NCBI GenBank assembly: GCA_036937835.1
Contig: CM072877.1
Coordinates: forward strand, 5,308,501 to 5,372,500
Direction: 5' to 3'
From: Pampus argenteus
Taxonomy: Eukaryota > Chordata > Actinopteri > Scombriformes > Stromateidae
DNA: 64,000 nucleotides
This document shows, in pieces, positions 34,789 through 47,530 of the stretch; position 1 is the stretch's first letter; each line of letters begins with the position of its first letter. The notes under the pieces were generated by a model. The model had not been told where the DNA came from and ran no database searches. It saw only the letters and a list, made by a program, of their open reading frames with translations. Both the position numbers and the translations under genes were made by a program.

Positions 34789-35925
34789 TGGAACCAAGCC
34801 TAGACCAGAGTACTACATCTGTCACCCAAGCGCTGTGACAACCACTCATGTGTGGCGTCTCATCCTGTGCATTCAACACACACATCTGCATTGCAACGCC
34901 TTCGCTGCAGGAGTGTGTGTGTGTGTATATATAATATGTTTCACCATGCATCTGTGCTTTCATATGTGTGTAGGATCTGTGACACTTTAGCATGTGCACA
35001 TGGACATGTATGCAGGTGTGTGTGCAGATGTGTGTGTGTGTGTAGGCTGATACTAGCTTTGACTGTGTTTGTTGTGTGTTATCTGTGTTTGTGTGACAGA
35101 TTGACGTGTGCACAGATGGCGGATGATGAACATATGAATTTCACTTCACACTTTACATGTTGACATGACAACAGTGTTAAAGCACATATGATTTTAAAAA
35201 AAATCATGAAATGAATCAAATTCAAACAAACTTTATTGATCTATGGGGAGTATTTTGATCACTGCAGCTGCAAAGGCAACATGATTCAGCACAGAAGACA
35301 TAAATACAAGTCAAGTGTCTTTTTTTTTATTTTTTATGTTGTCCTGAGAATTTAGGGTCTGTATCTTAGTTTTTATAGTCCAGTCATTTATTAGTGTTTG
35401 TTTTGAATTTGGGGAAAAAAAATGAATACACAAATCTGAACATTAGACTATAAAACACATTTGCATCACCGAACTCTTAAATAACTGAAATATTCTTTTA
35501 TTTTTCTTTTCTAGCCTGTAGGTGAATCTTTTTTCTGAGCCTACTGGAAACTGATCCAACTGTAAACTGTTATAATCAGCGTCTTTTTACAATGTAAAAC
35601 GCGTATATGAGTAGAGACACATTCTGCATGAAAAACAACTATGAAAATGATTAACCTTATGTGATTTAAAACAGACAGAAAACACACAAATTCTACATAC
35701 ATACAGTTCAGTACATGCATGTACACATACACACACACACACACAGAGTAAATTATTATTAATCCCAGTAATAACGGCCTCACTATGAATCCATCAACTG
35801 ATCCCTATCTGTAAGAACCAGGCTATTTATAGAACTGCTGCAAGGGATTTATGTGCATGTGTGTGTGTATATATATATATGTATGTATGACTATACATAT
35901 ATGTGTGTGTTTGTGGGGGTCGTGG
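34788..35925. other. Non-coding stretch; possible LINE-tail fragment
   Basis: 35222-35310 (AAACTTTATTGATCTATGGG) resembles the minus-strand LINE-like tail at 33.1 kb but is short and decayed. Short TG/CA arrays at 34913-34927 and 35727-35745. No gene recognised. Confidence 0.4.
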
Positions 35926-36130
35926 GACCGGAGTTGTTTTCCAGAAAATAGTTTTGTAATTACATCTGCGAGGGGGAAACTCGTTATCTGCGTTAGCAAG
36001 CGGCCGACGGCGAACGCTTTGAAATATGGCTCCTCTTAAGCGCGGCAACGCCAAAATACTGGTAATAACTGCTGATAAACAAGGCGAGTGTAATTGCATC
36101 TATTTGCATTTTTAAATAATGCCACTGAAA
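35926..36130. promoter_or_regulatory. Candidate enhancer with octamer and homeodomain sites
   Basis: GTAATTAC palindrome (35956-35963), a CpG-rich middle (AGCGGCCGACGGCGAACG), GTAATAACTGCTGATAAAC, and a perfect POU octamer ATTTGCAT (36102-36109). Non-repetitive and clearly distinct from its AT-rich surroundings. The short open frame from the ATG near 36026 is not supported as an exon. Confidence 0.45.
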
Positions 36131-36189
36131 AATAAATGTGTTTGCTGTAGACAGTAGCTGCTAGGTGTAAACTGAGTTGCTAGCACACA

Positions 36190-36216
36190 GGGGAAGGGGG
36201 TGGGGGAGGGGGGTGG
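36190..36216 (+). other. G-quadruplex motif
   Basis: Runs of 4, 5, 5 and 6 G separated by AA, T and A fit the G3+N1-7 quadruplex rule with very short loops. It lies about 60 bp past the candidate enhancer. Confidence 0.75.
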
Positions 36217-37009
36217 TTGTGCTTTCTTTTAAAGAAAACATTTCTTTCATTTCATTCCAGATTATCATTGGAGCTTTTTAATAAGCTGATATATTATCTC
36301 ATTATTTTTAGGATTAATATTAGTATTATTTCAGAGGTTGAAACCAGGGAGACGCTGCTGCCCTTCAAAAAGTTAGAAATGTCTTTCAGTGACAAAACAA
36401 AACATTTAGATTTGTGTATTCATGTTTCTGTTGCTTTAAATGAAGGCAGCTCTTTTTCCTTCTGTCTTTGTTTCACTAAAACACAGCATCTGTTTTTATC
36501 CCCGTAAACACTTTTTTTTTGCATATTACATTAATTTCTCCACAATACACATATTGTGTATGAAAACTCCTTTTTGCTGCTCAAAACTACGAGGTGAAAG
36601 ATCAGCTGAACCAATTTCGGTGGCCCCTCCTCCATCGTGACGAAAGACTGAGAGGTTGTCGCTGTTCAAACGCGGCTGTCCCTGTAATCTGTTCCTCCAA
36701 CAACAGGAGGAACCGATCAACTGAACCAACTCCAGCCACACCGGCGTCATTCACGAGAGTTCTGGTGGATTCTCTGACCGGAGAAGCATCAGAGTCGGAG
36801 CTGGTTTTAGCAGATGGGACACACGATAACGTTATGAAGCACGCAGACAGTCGTCAAAAGACTGTGGACGTCACATGAACTTTGTAGCTCCATTACGATG
36901 AAGGAATGTAGAAGAAGAGGCAGCGGGAGTAATTGAAATAATTAAAAAAAGCAAAATATATTCTCTATATATATAGTCTCTCAGTTTTATGTTGCCTGAT
37001 CTGCTAGTC
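36217..37009. other. Unexplained GC-balanced block in AT-rich DNA
   Basis: 36594-36878 holds a 94-codon plus-strand frame from GTG with mixed amino-acid use but no recognised domain. An open minus-strand frame overlaps its left part. A near-identical 15-bp word (GATCARCTGAACCAA) occurs at 36600-36614 and 36715-36729. It could be an old repeat, a lone exon or a regulatory block. Confidence 0.3.
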
Positions 37010-37420
37010 AGATGTTATAAAAACTCACCTTCTCTTTCTTTCATTATTTTGATTCTGCTTTACCTCTATGTTTCTTTATATCAATATTTTATTTATCTTT
37101 TACTTTTGCTTTATCTTGTCACTTTCCATTTCTGTCTGATTCACTACTTTTCTCTCTTTGGTTTCCACAGTATTCCGTTTTTTTGTCTCTTTCCTGCTTT
37201 CCTCTGATTCTCTCATATCTCTCCATCACTCTTTCTGTCCCCTCTATCAGTTTTTCCATTCTGCTCTCTTCCGCTCTTTTTCTTTCTCAGTGTTCCCTTC
37301 TTGTCTTTTGCATCACTTTTCTCTTGCTTCTTTTTTTTTTTTTTTTTTGATATTTGTTTCTCCTGATTTTTTTTCCTTCCTACTCTTTCTCTCCATCTCT
37401 CTTCCCTCCCTTACATGTAT
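37010..37420. repeat. Pyrimidine-rich tract with poly(T)
   Basis: C/T-rich with a T18-20 run at 37330-37349. Phe/Ser/Leu frames are artefacts. Confidence 0.75.
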
Positions 37421-37429
37421 GACGGGGGT

Positions 37430-37625
37430 GTGGGTGTTAGAGTTGGTTTAATTAATACCACAGCATCTCTCCGCTCTGCTCCCCTCGCCGGCTCTGGACA
37501 TTAATCAGAGGTATTTTCGGGGGAAGCGAGGCGGCGCAGGTGCAGATCGTCGGGGGCAGAGAGAGAGAGTCAGATGATGTATGGAAATACACGGCAGACC
37601 CTGATCCGGCTGGCCAATCATCATC
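37430..37625. promoter_or_regulatory. Candidate conserved non-coding element
   Basis: TTAATTAA palindrome (37448-37455) in GGTTTAATTAATACC, GACATTAATCAGAGG, then a CpG-rich segment (GGAAGCGAGGCGGCGCAGG). Homeodomain cores flanking a GC island, as in the block at 23.2 kb. Confidence 0.4.
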
Positions 37626-38104
37626 CATCACCATCTGGTCACCGGGCGGAACAAGCTATTCCCACCAATGGAAAGAAGGGAGGCGACGGATTTACGTCTT
37701 GCTTTATCAGGACAAACAAGGTGGATGGTTTGTAAGTGGAAAACAGGAGGCAAAGTTCCTTCACATCCATCTGGACACAAAAGGGGGGGAAAAGTTTTTT
37801 GGTGTTCCTTCTGAATGAGGTGTGACAACAGAACAGCAGAACCGCAGAACGTATCTGAACTCCTTGTTTCAGACACACATAACAGGAGAAAATTTCAGAC
37901 CAAAATAGTACTCAGCAGTAAAATTACCTCCAGGGAAAAAAAATCGATTAATGTGTTTAAAGTTGCCACAGAGTGATAAATATATTGATATAGATATTGT
38001 AGTCTAAGATCACACTTTCTAAACTACATACATTTAATTTTGCATCGGCCCTGAACTGCTGAAGCAAATAAGGAGCCTGAACCTAATTAAAACAAAAAGT
38101 GAGT
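37626..38104. other. Non-coding stretch, nothing recognised
   Basis: Short overlapping frames on both strands (37540-37878) with no domain. Confidence 0.4.
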
Positions 38105-38300
38105 GAAATATGCTGTGGCAGCGTTGAGCTGCTCGTCTCGTCTATCAGCCCAACGAGTGCATTGATTGGTCATTTCCACCAGTATGGCTTCTCATTGGCT
38201 GTCCTTTTAATTAAATTTTATTTATGGCTAATATCTGCAAAATCAATGATATTCCCTTTAGCCTCATCTGAACTTTATGTCTGGGTCTAATTAGCATATA
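38105..38300. promoter_or_regulatory. Candidate regulatory block
   Basis: GCATTGATTGGTCATTTCC, CTCATTGGCTG (CCAAT-type), TTTAATTAAATTTTATTTATGG and GGTCTAATTAGC in unique DNA. Confidence 0.35.
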
Positions 38301-39244
38301 CTAGCATATTGCATAATAGCATATTGTTAGCATTGTCACATTTCGTTTGCTGCTGGCCTGCCTGTGTACTTATACTGGTGTCTTCAGTTTGTACTGTGCA
38401 TGCACATAAGGTCCATATGCAAATGTGTATTGATCCACAGAAGAAAATAGTCCCCGACAAGTGCACTATTTACTCCTGTTTGAGTAACGCTTGCTAAAAA
38501 CTACAATGCCCAGCTGTGTTGGAAGAAGACTAAGCTTTTAAAAATATTTGTGAGCCGTTCTTAAAGATTTACGTCTTCGGTAGGAACCAATAGGCTTGAG
38601 GCTGAGAGCCATTGACATGGTAGGAAAGTCAGAAAGTACTGAGAGACTGAAGAACACATTGCTAGTTTTAGTCTTTTCATGGGTTTTGTTGGGTAAAAGA
38701 AACATATAAAACACCGTCCTCATCCTTTAGTTATAACTGAAGACAATTATGGATAAAGTGTTAACAGTGGTTCAGATCAGAAGTATTACAGAGAGTAAAT
38801 TAACTGTCAATATTACTAATCAGCATATGAAGGATGATGATGGTCATGATTACAGAAACAATGAAAGGACAATAACAAGCAGCAGGCGACAGATAACTAT
38901 AATGGTAATTGCTACACCAATAATGTCAGTGTTATCTGATTAATTATGATAATTTTGTTAAACCAGACAAACACTCCCTCTTCTAAACCTCTCCCTCTCG
39001 CTTCCCGCCTCTCTCTATATGAATACAACTCATGTGAATGTATGGATTTACATAATAATCATCCGCTTAAATGTTTTCTCTTTTGTTTTTGATTATCCAG
39101 GCATTTATGTCTCATCTTTCTTTACCATATCACACACGTGTTCTTACTCTCTCTCACACTCGCGCATGCACACGTAATAATCTACACAAACGCGCTTTCA
39201 GAGGTGTGTCAGAAGAAGAAGTGTGTGTGTGTGTGTGTCAGGTC
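38301..39244. other. Non-coding stretch, nothing firm
   Basis: A ZNF143-like ACTACAATGCCCAGC lies near 38500. The remainder is AT-rich with no gene. Confidence 0.4.
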
Positions 39245-39425
39245 TTGTGAAAGCAAATAGTTCTGACTAATTGGGAGCTTTAATTCATCATCAGGCTGAC
39301 TTATCCCACACACACACACACACACACACGCCCACTTAATGTTATTACTGCCATTCAGGGTCTATTTAGTTAAGTCATTATTAGAGCGTAATACCCTTCA
39401 TGATTAACAGAAAAAGCCCACCTCT
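39245..39425. promoter_or_regulatory. Candidate regulatory block split by (CA)n
   Basis: GACTAATTGGGAGC and GGAGCTTTAATTCATCATC left of a short CA array, GTTATTACTGCC and TAGTTAAGTCATTATTAGAG right of it. Confidence 0.33.
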
Positions 39426-40085
39426 TTTAACACACATACAAAGGTAATCTCCTCATTTCAATATGTCTGTAAGACGGGGAGTTAAGAGAATATGTAGTTT
39501 AATGTAATCGTGTCAGTATTCATATGAATATAAATATATATTATTCTGATACATTTGACATTTGTAACCAGACTTTTTTTTAAGATGCAGATGTCCCAGA
39601 ATGTAAGCAAACAGGCTATACGTTAAAACATGGAGGTGCAGATAGTTTTAAGTTCAATATTCAGACATTCAACAAGGTTCATCTTCAATAACTTTCTACC
39701 AGTTTTCAGATTATTTATGCAGTGCAGGATTATTATGCGTTAGGTGTACCTCATGATCCAGTATTGAAGCCTGGCACTGTGTATAACTGGACTAGAAACT
39801 GCTGAGCTGAAGTTAGAGACCGTCTCAAAAGTGCATGGAAATGAGCTGATGGAGCTTTTTAGATTTATTTATTTTTAATTAACTATTGACACTTTCCTCC
39901 TACCAGTGCATACACATCAATCTCTTAAAACATGCTCATTGTGATATTTTCTTTTTTTATGTGCATAACTATCTGATAGACAGTTGACATTTGTACCATC
40001 CTGACCTCTCAGAAACAAAAGTTAAAATACAATTACACTGATATATTATACATGTAATGAATTAGTTCATTTCTGTAGATGAACC

Positions 40086-40475
40086 TTGAGAAGATCATTA
40101 AAAGAAAACGTACTGTACGTGTATAGTGGGAAAGCACTCGTGGAGCTGGCGCCTTCTTTGCAATTCGATCAACACATGAAGTGATTGGAGGACCACCGTT
40201 TATTGAAAACAATCAGATGAATTGTTAATGAATTTTGAGTTCCTGTGGTAATTTGTGTACACGCTCATTACGTGTCTGCGTGTGACAGCAGAGCGGCTAA
40301 GCTAATGCTCTGGTATTAATTTGGGGGGAGGTTATCCTCCTAAGGTTGTTCTGACACGGTCGCTAATCTCTCTGCCGGCTCTCCTTTTAATTTAATTACA
40401 GTTAACTGTGTTAATATTTCATTAAAGTATTAGATAGACCAACGTGCGTTTTTAATCAGACCGATGCTGCCACCG
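40086..40475. promoter_or_regulatory. Candidate conserved non-coding element (about 0.4 kb)
   Basis: Unique sequence with many distinct words: GCGCCTTCTTTGCAATTCG, CAATCAGATGAATTG, GGTATTAATTTGG, GTCGCTAATCTCTCTGCC, TTTAATTTAATTACAGTTAAC. Repeated TAAT cores, CAAT and a block of CpGs near 40480 resemble dense developmental enhancers. 39426-40085 upstream shows nothing. Confidence 0.45.
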
Positions 40476-40598
40476 CGCCGTTCATACAGACTAGTGTCGC
40501 GCTCCGTCCCTCCCTCGCCATCATCCACTGTCTGCTCATCCGTTTGTTCTCTTGAGACTTCCTCATCCTTTCATCCCCTCTTCTGACAGAAGCTGGTG

Positions 40599-40640
<42 letters not shown>

Positions 40641-40748
40641 ACAAAATGAAACACACTTATGCAACTGCACACATGCAAGAGTGTCGGCTAAATGCCCAGG
40701 AATAAATGTAAATGAGAAGTTTTCTGTGCACCCCACCCACCCCACTCT

Positions 40749-40787
<39 letters not shown>

Positions 40788-40903
40788 GCTTGTTCTCTCC
40801 ACAGGCCAGAGCAGATGTCTCTTGTCAATGTGAACAAACGTCAAACGACCAGCCTGTCATATTTTCATATTTAACTATTCATCTCATTCTAATTTATGGA
40901 GTT

Positions 40904-40935
<32 letters not shown>
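40599..40935. repeat. Three (CA)n microsatellites
   Basis: Arrays at 40599-40635, 40750-40784 and 40908-40935. Frames across them are dipeptide artefacts. Confidence 0.95.
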
Positions 40936-42544
40936 AAGTTCTCAAATATTTAATATTAAGCATGAAAGGTTTTTGCAGGACACTTGAAGTATTTGCATTT
41001 TATTTTGACCTTAAGTGAAGCATCTATTTCCTGCATCTATGTGACTCCTCAAGCTGAACTGATTCTTTAACGGCTATCACACATCATACACATGTGATGT
41101 CACCTATTAATAAAGGAAGTCAAGTGTTTCTGTATAGTCCATTGTCACATAATGGTGTGTATAATGATATCAGACTGTCCCATTATAAACGGTGCCAGGT
41201 TTTTATATTAATACTAGCAATTATTTTAGAATTTAACGCACTTCAGTTAAATTTAGTAAAATTAAGTGACGCGTTACATTAAGTAACACTAAGTTTTGCG
41301 ACATCATTTGCTTAGTACTTCCTTTATGGTACAAAAGGTTACGCCACATTATGTTTAATCACATTATCTTAACTTATTGTCCTGAAAATGAGACGTCCTC
41401 GCCTTTACCAACAACAAATAAACTCTATCAACTAGTCCAGACTAGTCCAAGAAGAAAGATATTTCTCATCCTTGATGTCTCTGCTCTTCTAATATGTAAT
41501 TGCACATTTGTTTAGCTTGTCCACTTATGATCTCAAGTGCTGAAGGAACTGGTACATTCTCCATTTAAAACAAACAAACAAACAAACAAAGAAACCTGGT
41601 GATGTAAAAGTATAAACGTCTAGTCGTCCAATGTGATGTCCCACTTTTTCAAATGAAATTTCTTTTTTTTTCTTTGATCCATAGTTCCAGCTGCTGGTGA
41701 CCACAGTGTGAGCGTGTGTACCAGTTGGATAGTTTGCTACTCTGTATTATGACGGGATGCTGCTGTGGCTGTGATTGTGACAGGCGGTTATGATTATGAT
41801 TATGGGATGGCTGTAGCTTTGAACATTGCTGTTGCTGTGATTATAGTTGTAGCTGTGGCTTTGTGTGTGTGCGTGTGTGTGTGTGCGTGTGTGCGCGCGC
41901 AGTGAACCAGGTTCACATCCTGAGTATGTGAAATTGATGTTTTCCTCAGCATAATGTATGTACATTCAGAGTTGTTAAAATGTGTCTTAAAACAACAGTC
42001 AGGTACCCGTATAAACACTGGTAGAGATTTTCCTCTCTGTAATCATTCCTGTTGTTCATACCGGCTATTAAAAGATTCCCTTTAAATGTGCTTTCAGTGT
42101 AAGTGATGGAGGGCAAAATCCACAGTGTGTCCACACAGTCATTTAAAAGTTGATGTGAAGCTTCTATGAGGCTTCATCAGTCTGAGTTTAGTCATATCAA
42201 GTGGCACGTTTACAGTGTTTTTAGCATCGAATGGAGTAATGAGCAATGAATGCGTAATGTGAAGTGACACAACACATTGTTTCATATCCACAGTGATACT
42301 AGATACTAGGCAGTGTGATATAAGTGAACGACTGGCTCAACACAAACTGTTCCAATGGATTAGAGTTTCCAGGAGAAATTCAAGAAATCTTTATCCAATC
42401 CTTTGATTACATGTGTCAGAGTTTTATGATGAGCTGCTTAACGTCTGTACAATGAATAAACCATGAATGAATGAAATCAATAAATCAACTCCATTAAGAG
42501 GTTTCAGAAAGTTTGAGATGGTTCATAATAAGTGTTCCCTACAG

Positions 42545-42545
<1 letters not shown>
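40936..42545. other. Non-coding stretch with low-complexity segments
   Basis: (AAAC)n at 41568-41590 and an imperfect GCTGTG/GATTAT hexamer array at 41757-41862, followed by (TG)n with GCGCGC at 41863-41900. No gene recognised. Confidence 0.5.
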
Positions 42546-42575
<30 letters not shown>

Positions 42576-42729
42576 GAGAGCAGATGGCTGGTTTAGATGT
42601 GGCGTATTCAGACTGCTTTACATTAAAGGAGGGATGGTGGAGAGAGAGAGAGAGAGAGAGAGTTAAACAGTAAAAACATATTTTTTATTACACCTGATAT
42701 AGATGTCTATGGGATTTTGTTTACGTGCG

Positions 42730-42760
<31 letters not shown>

Positions 42761-42970
42761 CACAAAAATGCACACTTATATTAAAATGTGTGTGTCAGTA
42801 GTAATATTTGAAGCTTTGATACACAGATGGTGGTGCTGTCTACACCTGCCCTCCACTGGGATCTGTGTGTGTGTGTGTGTGTGTGTGTCTCCCCAACACT
42901 TGAAAGAGACTTGTCAGCATTCCTCTCTGAACTACCTCTGTCGTCTATTAATCTCTCTTTCATTCCGTCA

Positions 42971-43026
<56 letters not shown>

Positions 43027-43075
43027 ACTCTTTTTTTACCCTCTCTCCACGCTCCCTCTCTCTCTCTCCTGTTTT
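42546..43075. repeat. Microsatellite cluster: (TG), (GA), (CA), (TG), (TC)25
   Basis: TG 42546-42574, GA 42641-42661, CA 42729-42765, TG 42863-42888, TC 42972-43022, then C/T-rich DNA to 43160. Long Ser/Leu frames here are artefacts. Confidence 0.94.
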
Positions 43076-45149
43076 CTATCCTTCCCGTCCTTCTCACCCT
43101 CTCTCATGTTCCCTCGCTTCTTTGCCCTCTTCATCCACCTCCATAACAGTCACTTCCTCTATAATCATTTTCAGTCTCCTCTTTTAAAGTTTGTGTTTGT
43201 CTTAAGTTAGCACTGTCTGAAATGTACTATACATGTAGTATATAATAATAATAATAATACTCATCAAGTCAAGCCAAAGTCTATTTAAAAAATAGCTTTA
43301 TAGAGAAATAAAATACACTCAAGTAATTAAAATAAAATGAAATAAGTAAATAACTGTAACCAACACGATTAAAAGCAGTTGTGAGCAGAAAGATGGTGAA
43401 GTTTTAGTCTGTTTCCACATTTTGAATTTGTTCATAGGTTCAAATACTTGTAATACACATTCTTCTTCTTTGCAAAAACCTTCAGCCTACATTACCCACA
43501 ATGCAGCTTGACTACGGAGAGTTCAGTCAGAGATTCAGGTGTGTTATGCTAGTAGCGGCTAATGTAGCTGCTCGCCTCCAGCCTCACTTCTCAAACTCGT
43601 AGTCTTGTCTTTTTGTCCAAAGCGATGAGTGCATCTCAACTCAACAGCAACAAAAAGTTAGATGTTGTCAAAAACATTGGAAGTGGAAGTGCAACGCTCC
43701 CAGGGAAAAGATAGTCCTCATGCTCTTGGGAAAGATGAAATACTGAAACATAATGTAATTTGGATTTTTTCTTTCTCCTGATGGCATTTTGTCTTTACAG
43801 ATGTTTTACTTCCTGGGTTTTACATGGTATAAAGATAAAGAGAGAAGCTTTCAGGAATAAAACTGGATTTATTAAAACCTAACTAACTCGAACAGACAGG
43901 ATTAAATTAAGGCCCCATACTTCCAGTCTGTTTAGAGGCGGAAGGAATATAAATAAATAGAATATAATACGATAATTACTGGATATCGATATTGTCTGGT
44001 CCAATATGAGAAGTGCTAACTTGAGAGATGCAAGGTGGTGACAATCAAGGCGGTGCTTTAAAAACAAATAAATCCATCTTAAATAATGATAATGAAACAA
44101 CAATAATAATAATAACAACAACAATAATAATAGAAATGATCAAAACAAAATTTCAGAAATTATTTTTATCTTTTTGAAGGATGGACAAGTATTCGCCAAG
44201 ACAACGGGCGTCCTGCTGTTTCTTTGTGCAAGTGTGTGTGTGTGTGTGTTTTACAACAGCGTAGTAACCGTGCTGAGTACAAACATGATACCGTGGTATT
44301 TACCACTTCCTTTGTGTTAAAACATATGCCTTTACATAGCACACACACATGTACACAAACACTGTCATTGCCAAGAGGAAATCAATAGGTGGTGTGATGT
44401 GGATTTCTTCATGAGACTAAAATATGTTTTCTTGGCCGTGAGAAACACAGCAGACAAATTCACATATGTTACAGCACTGGCAAAAGGTGTGGAGATAGAT
44501 GGAGGGGGGTAAGATGAGGAGTAAATGCACAGAGAGAGAAACAAAAGTGAGATTACAAAACGTCAGCTCATAAACAGTGTCGCTAGCTTACTGGGAACAC
44601 TGATCTTTAGCTACATTGTGCTAACAGGCCAAGTATCATAAAAACATTAAACTTAGCTACTGAAATATTGTGACAACGACCCGACTCAGTGCGACTTGGG
44701 TGAGCCAACTGTCAATCATAATCAACCGCCCACACGGCAGACATCATAACTCCTACAAGTCTTCAAATCTTATTTGACGGAGCGATAATTTCCGACTGTA
44801 GAGATGTAAGCTAGCAAGACGTGTGCATTGACTGGGAGCGTGTTTGTGCGGCTCAGCCTCTGAATGATCTCAACTTACCAGAAATCTCTCCAGCCTTTTT
44901 CTTTATTCTTCTCATATCTGTATACATATGAAATATTTCTGTAAAGCCACACTTTTTTTGGTCAAGTTAAAACATTTCAAGTTGTACGCGTCCTTCAACT
45001 TACTTCTGGTCCACACCACAATGCTTATACTGCTGCTACTTGGAGTATTATAATGCAACTTATTGTTACACTAACGCATATTAATGCCATTATACCACCA
45101 TTACTACTGCAACTATACACGACTACTGATGGTAAATACAACCTGAGTA
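43076..45149. other. Non-coding stretch with AT-rich simple DNA
   Basis: (TAA)n at 43246-43260 and 44098-44130. CCTACATTACCCACAATGC (43486-43504) is a ZNF143-like copy. 44690-44790 (CAACTGTCAATCATAATC) may be an old repeat. No gene. Confidence 0.45.
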
Positions 45150-45375
45150 GTTAACAGCACATTTTCTCTGTGAAAAATAAATACATTTAGTAGACTTGCT
45201 CCAGTTTCTTGATGTTGCAGTGAGTAATTACAGCATTAGGTAATAGCTGGTGATTACTACAGACTGCTTACTGCTGCATCAGTAATTAACCTTTCAACTA
45301 TTAGTCCTGTTTAAACACACAGCCCTGCGCTAATGCAGCATACTCTGTTTAAAAAGCAGACTGGATAATTGGCTT
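45150..45375. promoter_or_regulatory. Candidate regulatory block
   Basis: GAGTAATTACAGC, TTAGGTAATAGCTGG, CAGTAATTAACC and CGCTAATGCAGC give repeated TAAT cores in unique sequence. Confidence 0.36.
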
Positions 45376-45734
45376 TTTGGCAGGAGAGTGGTCAGTCTCT
45401 TTCTCTCTCTCTCACACACACTCTCAGAGAGAGAGAGAAAGATAGAGCAGGTTATGTAGGGTAGGTTTATGTTTGTACTTTGTGTATAAAAATGATGCCA
45501 TATCCATATGACAGGCTTGTTTTTAAAATGTGTGAGAAAAAGTGAAAATAAAAAAATGTGCGAGTGGAGTTTAAGTGTGTGTGTGTGAGAGAGAGAGAGA
45601 GAGCGTGTCATTGGCTGGCTGGCTCTCAGCAGCCAATTTTATCAAGAGAAAAAACAAAAAAGGCAGGAAATTAACATTCCAACACAAACACCCCCGTCAT
45701 TTCCACCACAACCCTGCACCTGTTGAATAGTTGG

Positions 45735-45780
<46 letters not shown>

Positions 45781-47225
45781 CCCTGATGAAAAATAGCCAT
45801 TTTAAATGTTAGAAAGCAGAAGGCCGGTCCTCCCTCCTAGCTAGGTTTAGTTCCATTAGCTTCTGTTCCTCAGTGTATTTCCTCCATACATGTATTATAA
45901 GAGCTGAATACAGTATCACTCAGTGTTGCAGCCATTTTTCCCAGTGGCCACTAGCGGTATTGCAGTGAAAAATCCCCCTGCAGATTAAAATCCCCCCTTC
46001 CACATAACCCCAGAAGTAAACCCAGAAACTTTTTTTATAGTTCTGACTAGGCTCCATTTTCAATCTGGTTTCTCGCTCCTATAATACATCTGAAACATAA
46101 TAGGTAGGCATAACTAGTTATTTCTGCCAATATAAGATAAATAAAGATGATTATTTTGACAGCATTCAATGACAACAACACATGGTTTACAGAAAGACTA
46201 ATGCAAAATACCTGCAGTGAGGAAAAACCACATGAAGGTACAGAAGATACTAAAAGGGTTACGATGAGCATCATGTGACTGATCAGGTGCATATTTTCAC
46301 TTGCGTTAGCGTTAGCAGCTACAGCTAAATCATAGCTGTCAATCAACACAAGGCAGTTGGGACAACTAGTGGTCGTCTGTGGTATTGCACTTTAAGGTTC
46401 CTCCATCTGTCATTTGACTCTCGTGATACAATAGTGGTTCTCCAGTAGTGGAACAGAAGCTAGCTAGAAGAAGAGGACTTCTGTTCTCTACAGACAAGTT
46501 TCCAAATTAAAAACAAAAAACTGAAACAAAAACCACATGACAGAAAACACATTGCCACAATGTCAGAATACCTTTCTGTTCTTGTGAGCTAATACGACAC
46601 GTTTAGTGAGAAATTGCTGCTACTGTAGTAAGTAGCAGTAACAACACACCCAGATTAAGAGCAGCAGATGGCAAATAAATTTTGGGTTAAAATGAGCACA
46701 AATTTAGTTTAATTTGTGGTTACGATTTTAAAAAAAGATGAACATTAATTCTAGGTCTGTGATGTGATTCATTGTTTTGTTATATATTGTTGGACAGAAG
46801 CTTAGAATCAGTCTTTCCACCACTAACAAACATCCACACCAAACATGACATATTTACACTCATTTCTTCACGTCTGGCTAAGCAAAAAGAAGAAACTAAC
46901 AGTCTCTTACGCAGGTTGTGTTCACAGCATTTTGTACCAAGCTCTTGTCAGTGTTGATGCTTGTTAGTGCTAATGCTCATTAGTGTTAATTGGCATGAAT
47001 CTATTAATAAATGACTGGAAGAAGGGAAAAGGTGGTTGAGGAATATGCTTTGTCAGACTGACAGTCGGAGGATGTTATAACGTCGTTTGACATGACGAGA
47101 ACTATTTTACATCTTCGAGTTGCACTACACAGTAATAACCTATCACTTCCTCGATATTTGTTTTGTTTTATATGACATGAAGCTGTCACTCATTCTGATG
47201 TCATTTCTGAATCAAGTATTTTCCG
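45376..47225. other. Non-coding stretch with (GT)n
   Basis: CT and AG runs facing each other at 45402-45440, and (GT)n at 45740-45778. 45930-46060 (CAGTGGCCACTAGCGG) may be an old repeat. No gene recognised. Confidence 0.45.
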
Positions 47226-47530
47226 ACGCAGTCTCCATCAGCAGCCCGTGTGTGTCTTAGTGTCTGTAATTTTGTGTTGTTGAGTGCCATTAAAAGGTAG
47301 AAGAGGCCGTGGTGCAGAATGACAACGAAGCGGGCACATGAATTTGAGAGCGTTTGTGGCGGTGTGCCGATTTGCCTGATACTCATGTAAATGTGTAGCG
47401 TTGGGTGTGAACTGTGAGGTGTGCTCGTGTTTAATGTGTGTGACAGCAGGTCTGCGGCCATAAAGCACCAATAAACCCATACCTGTAATCATCAAGAGGG
47501 CGTCACGCTGGGACTGAGGGACGTGGAGAC
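47226..47530. promoter_or_regulatory. Candidate conserved non-coding element
   Basis: Unique, CpG-containing sequence: GTTTGTGGCGGTGTGCCG, GCGGCCATAAAGCACC, ACCAATAAACCC, GGGCGTCACGCTGGG. CCATAAA is Hox/Cdx-like and AATAAAC forkhead-like. Minus-strand frames (47201-47495) have no domain. Confidence 0.4.
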
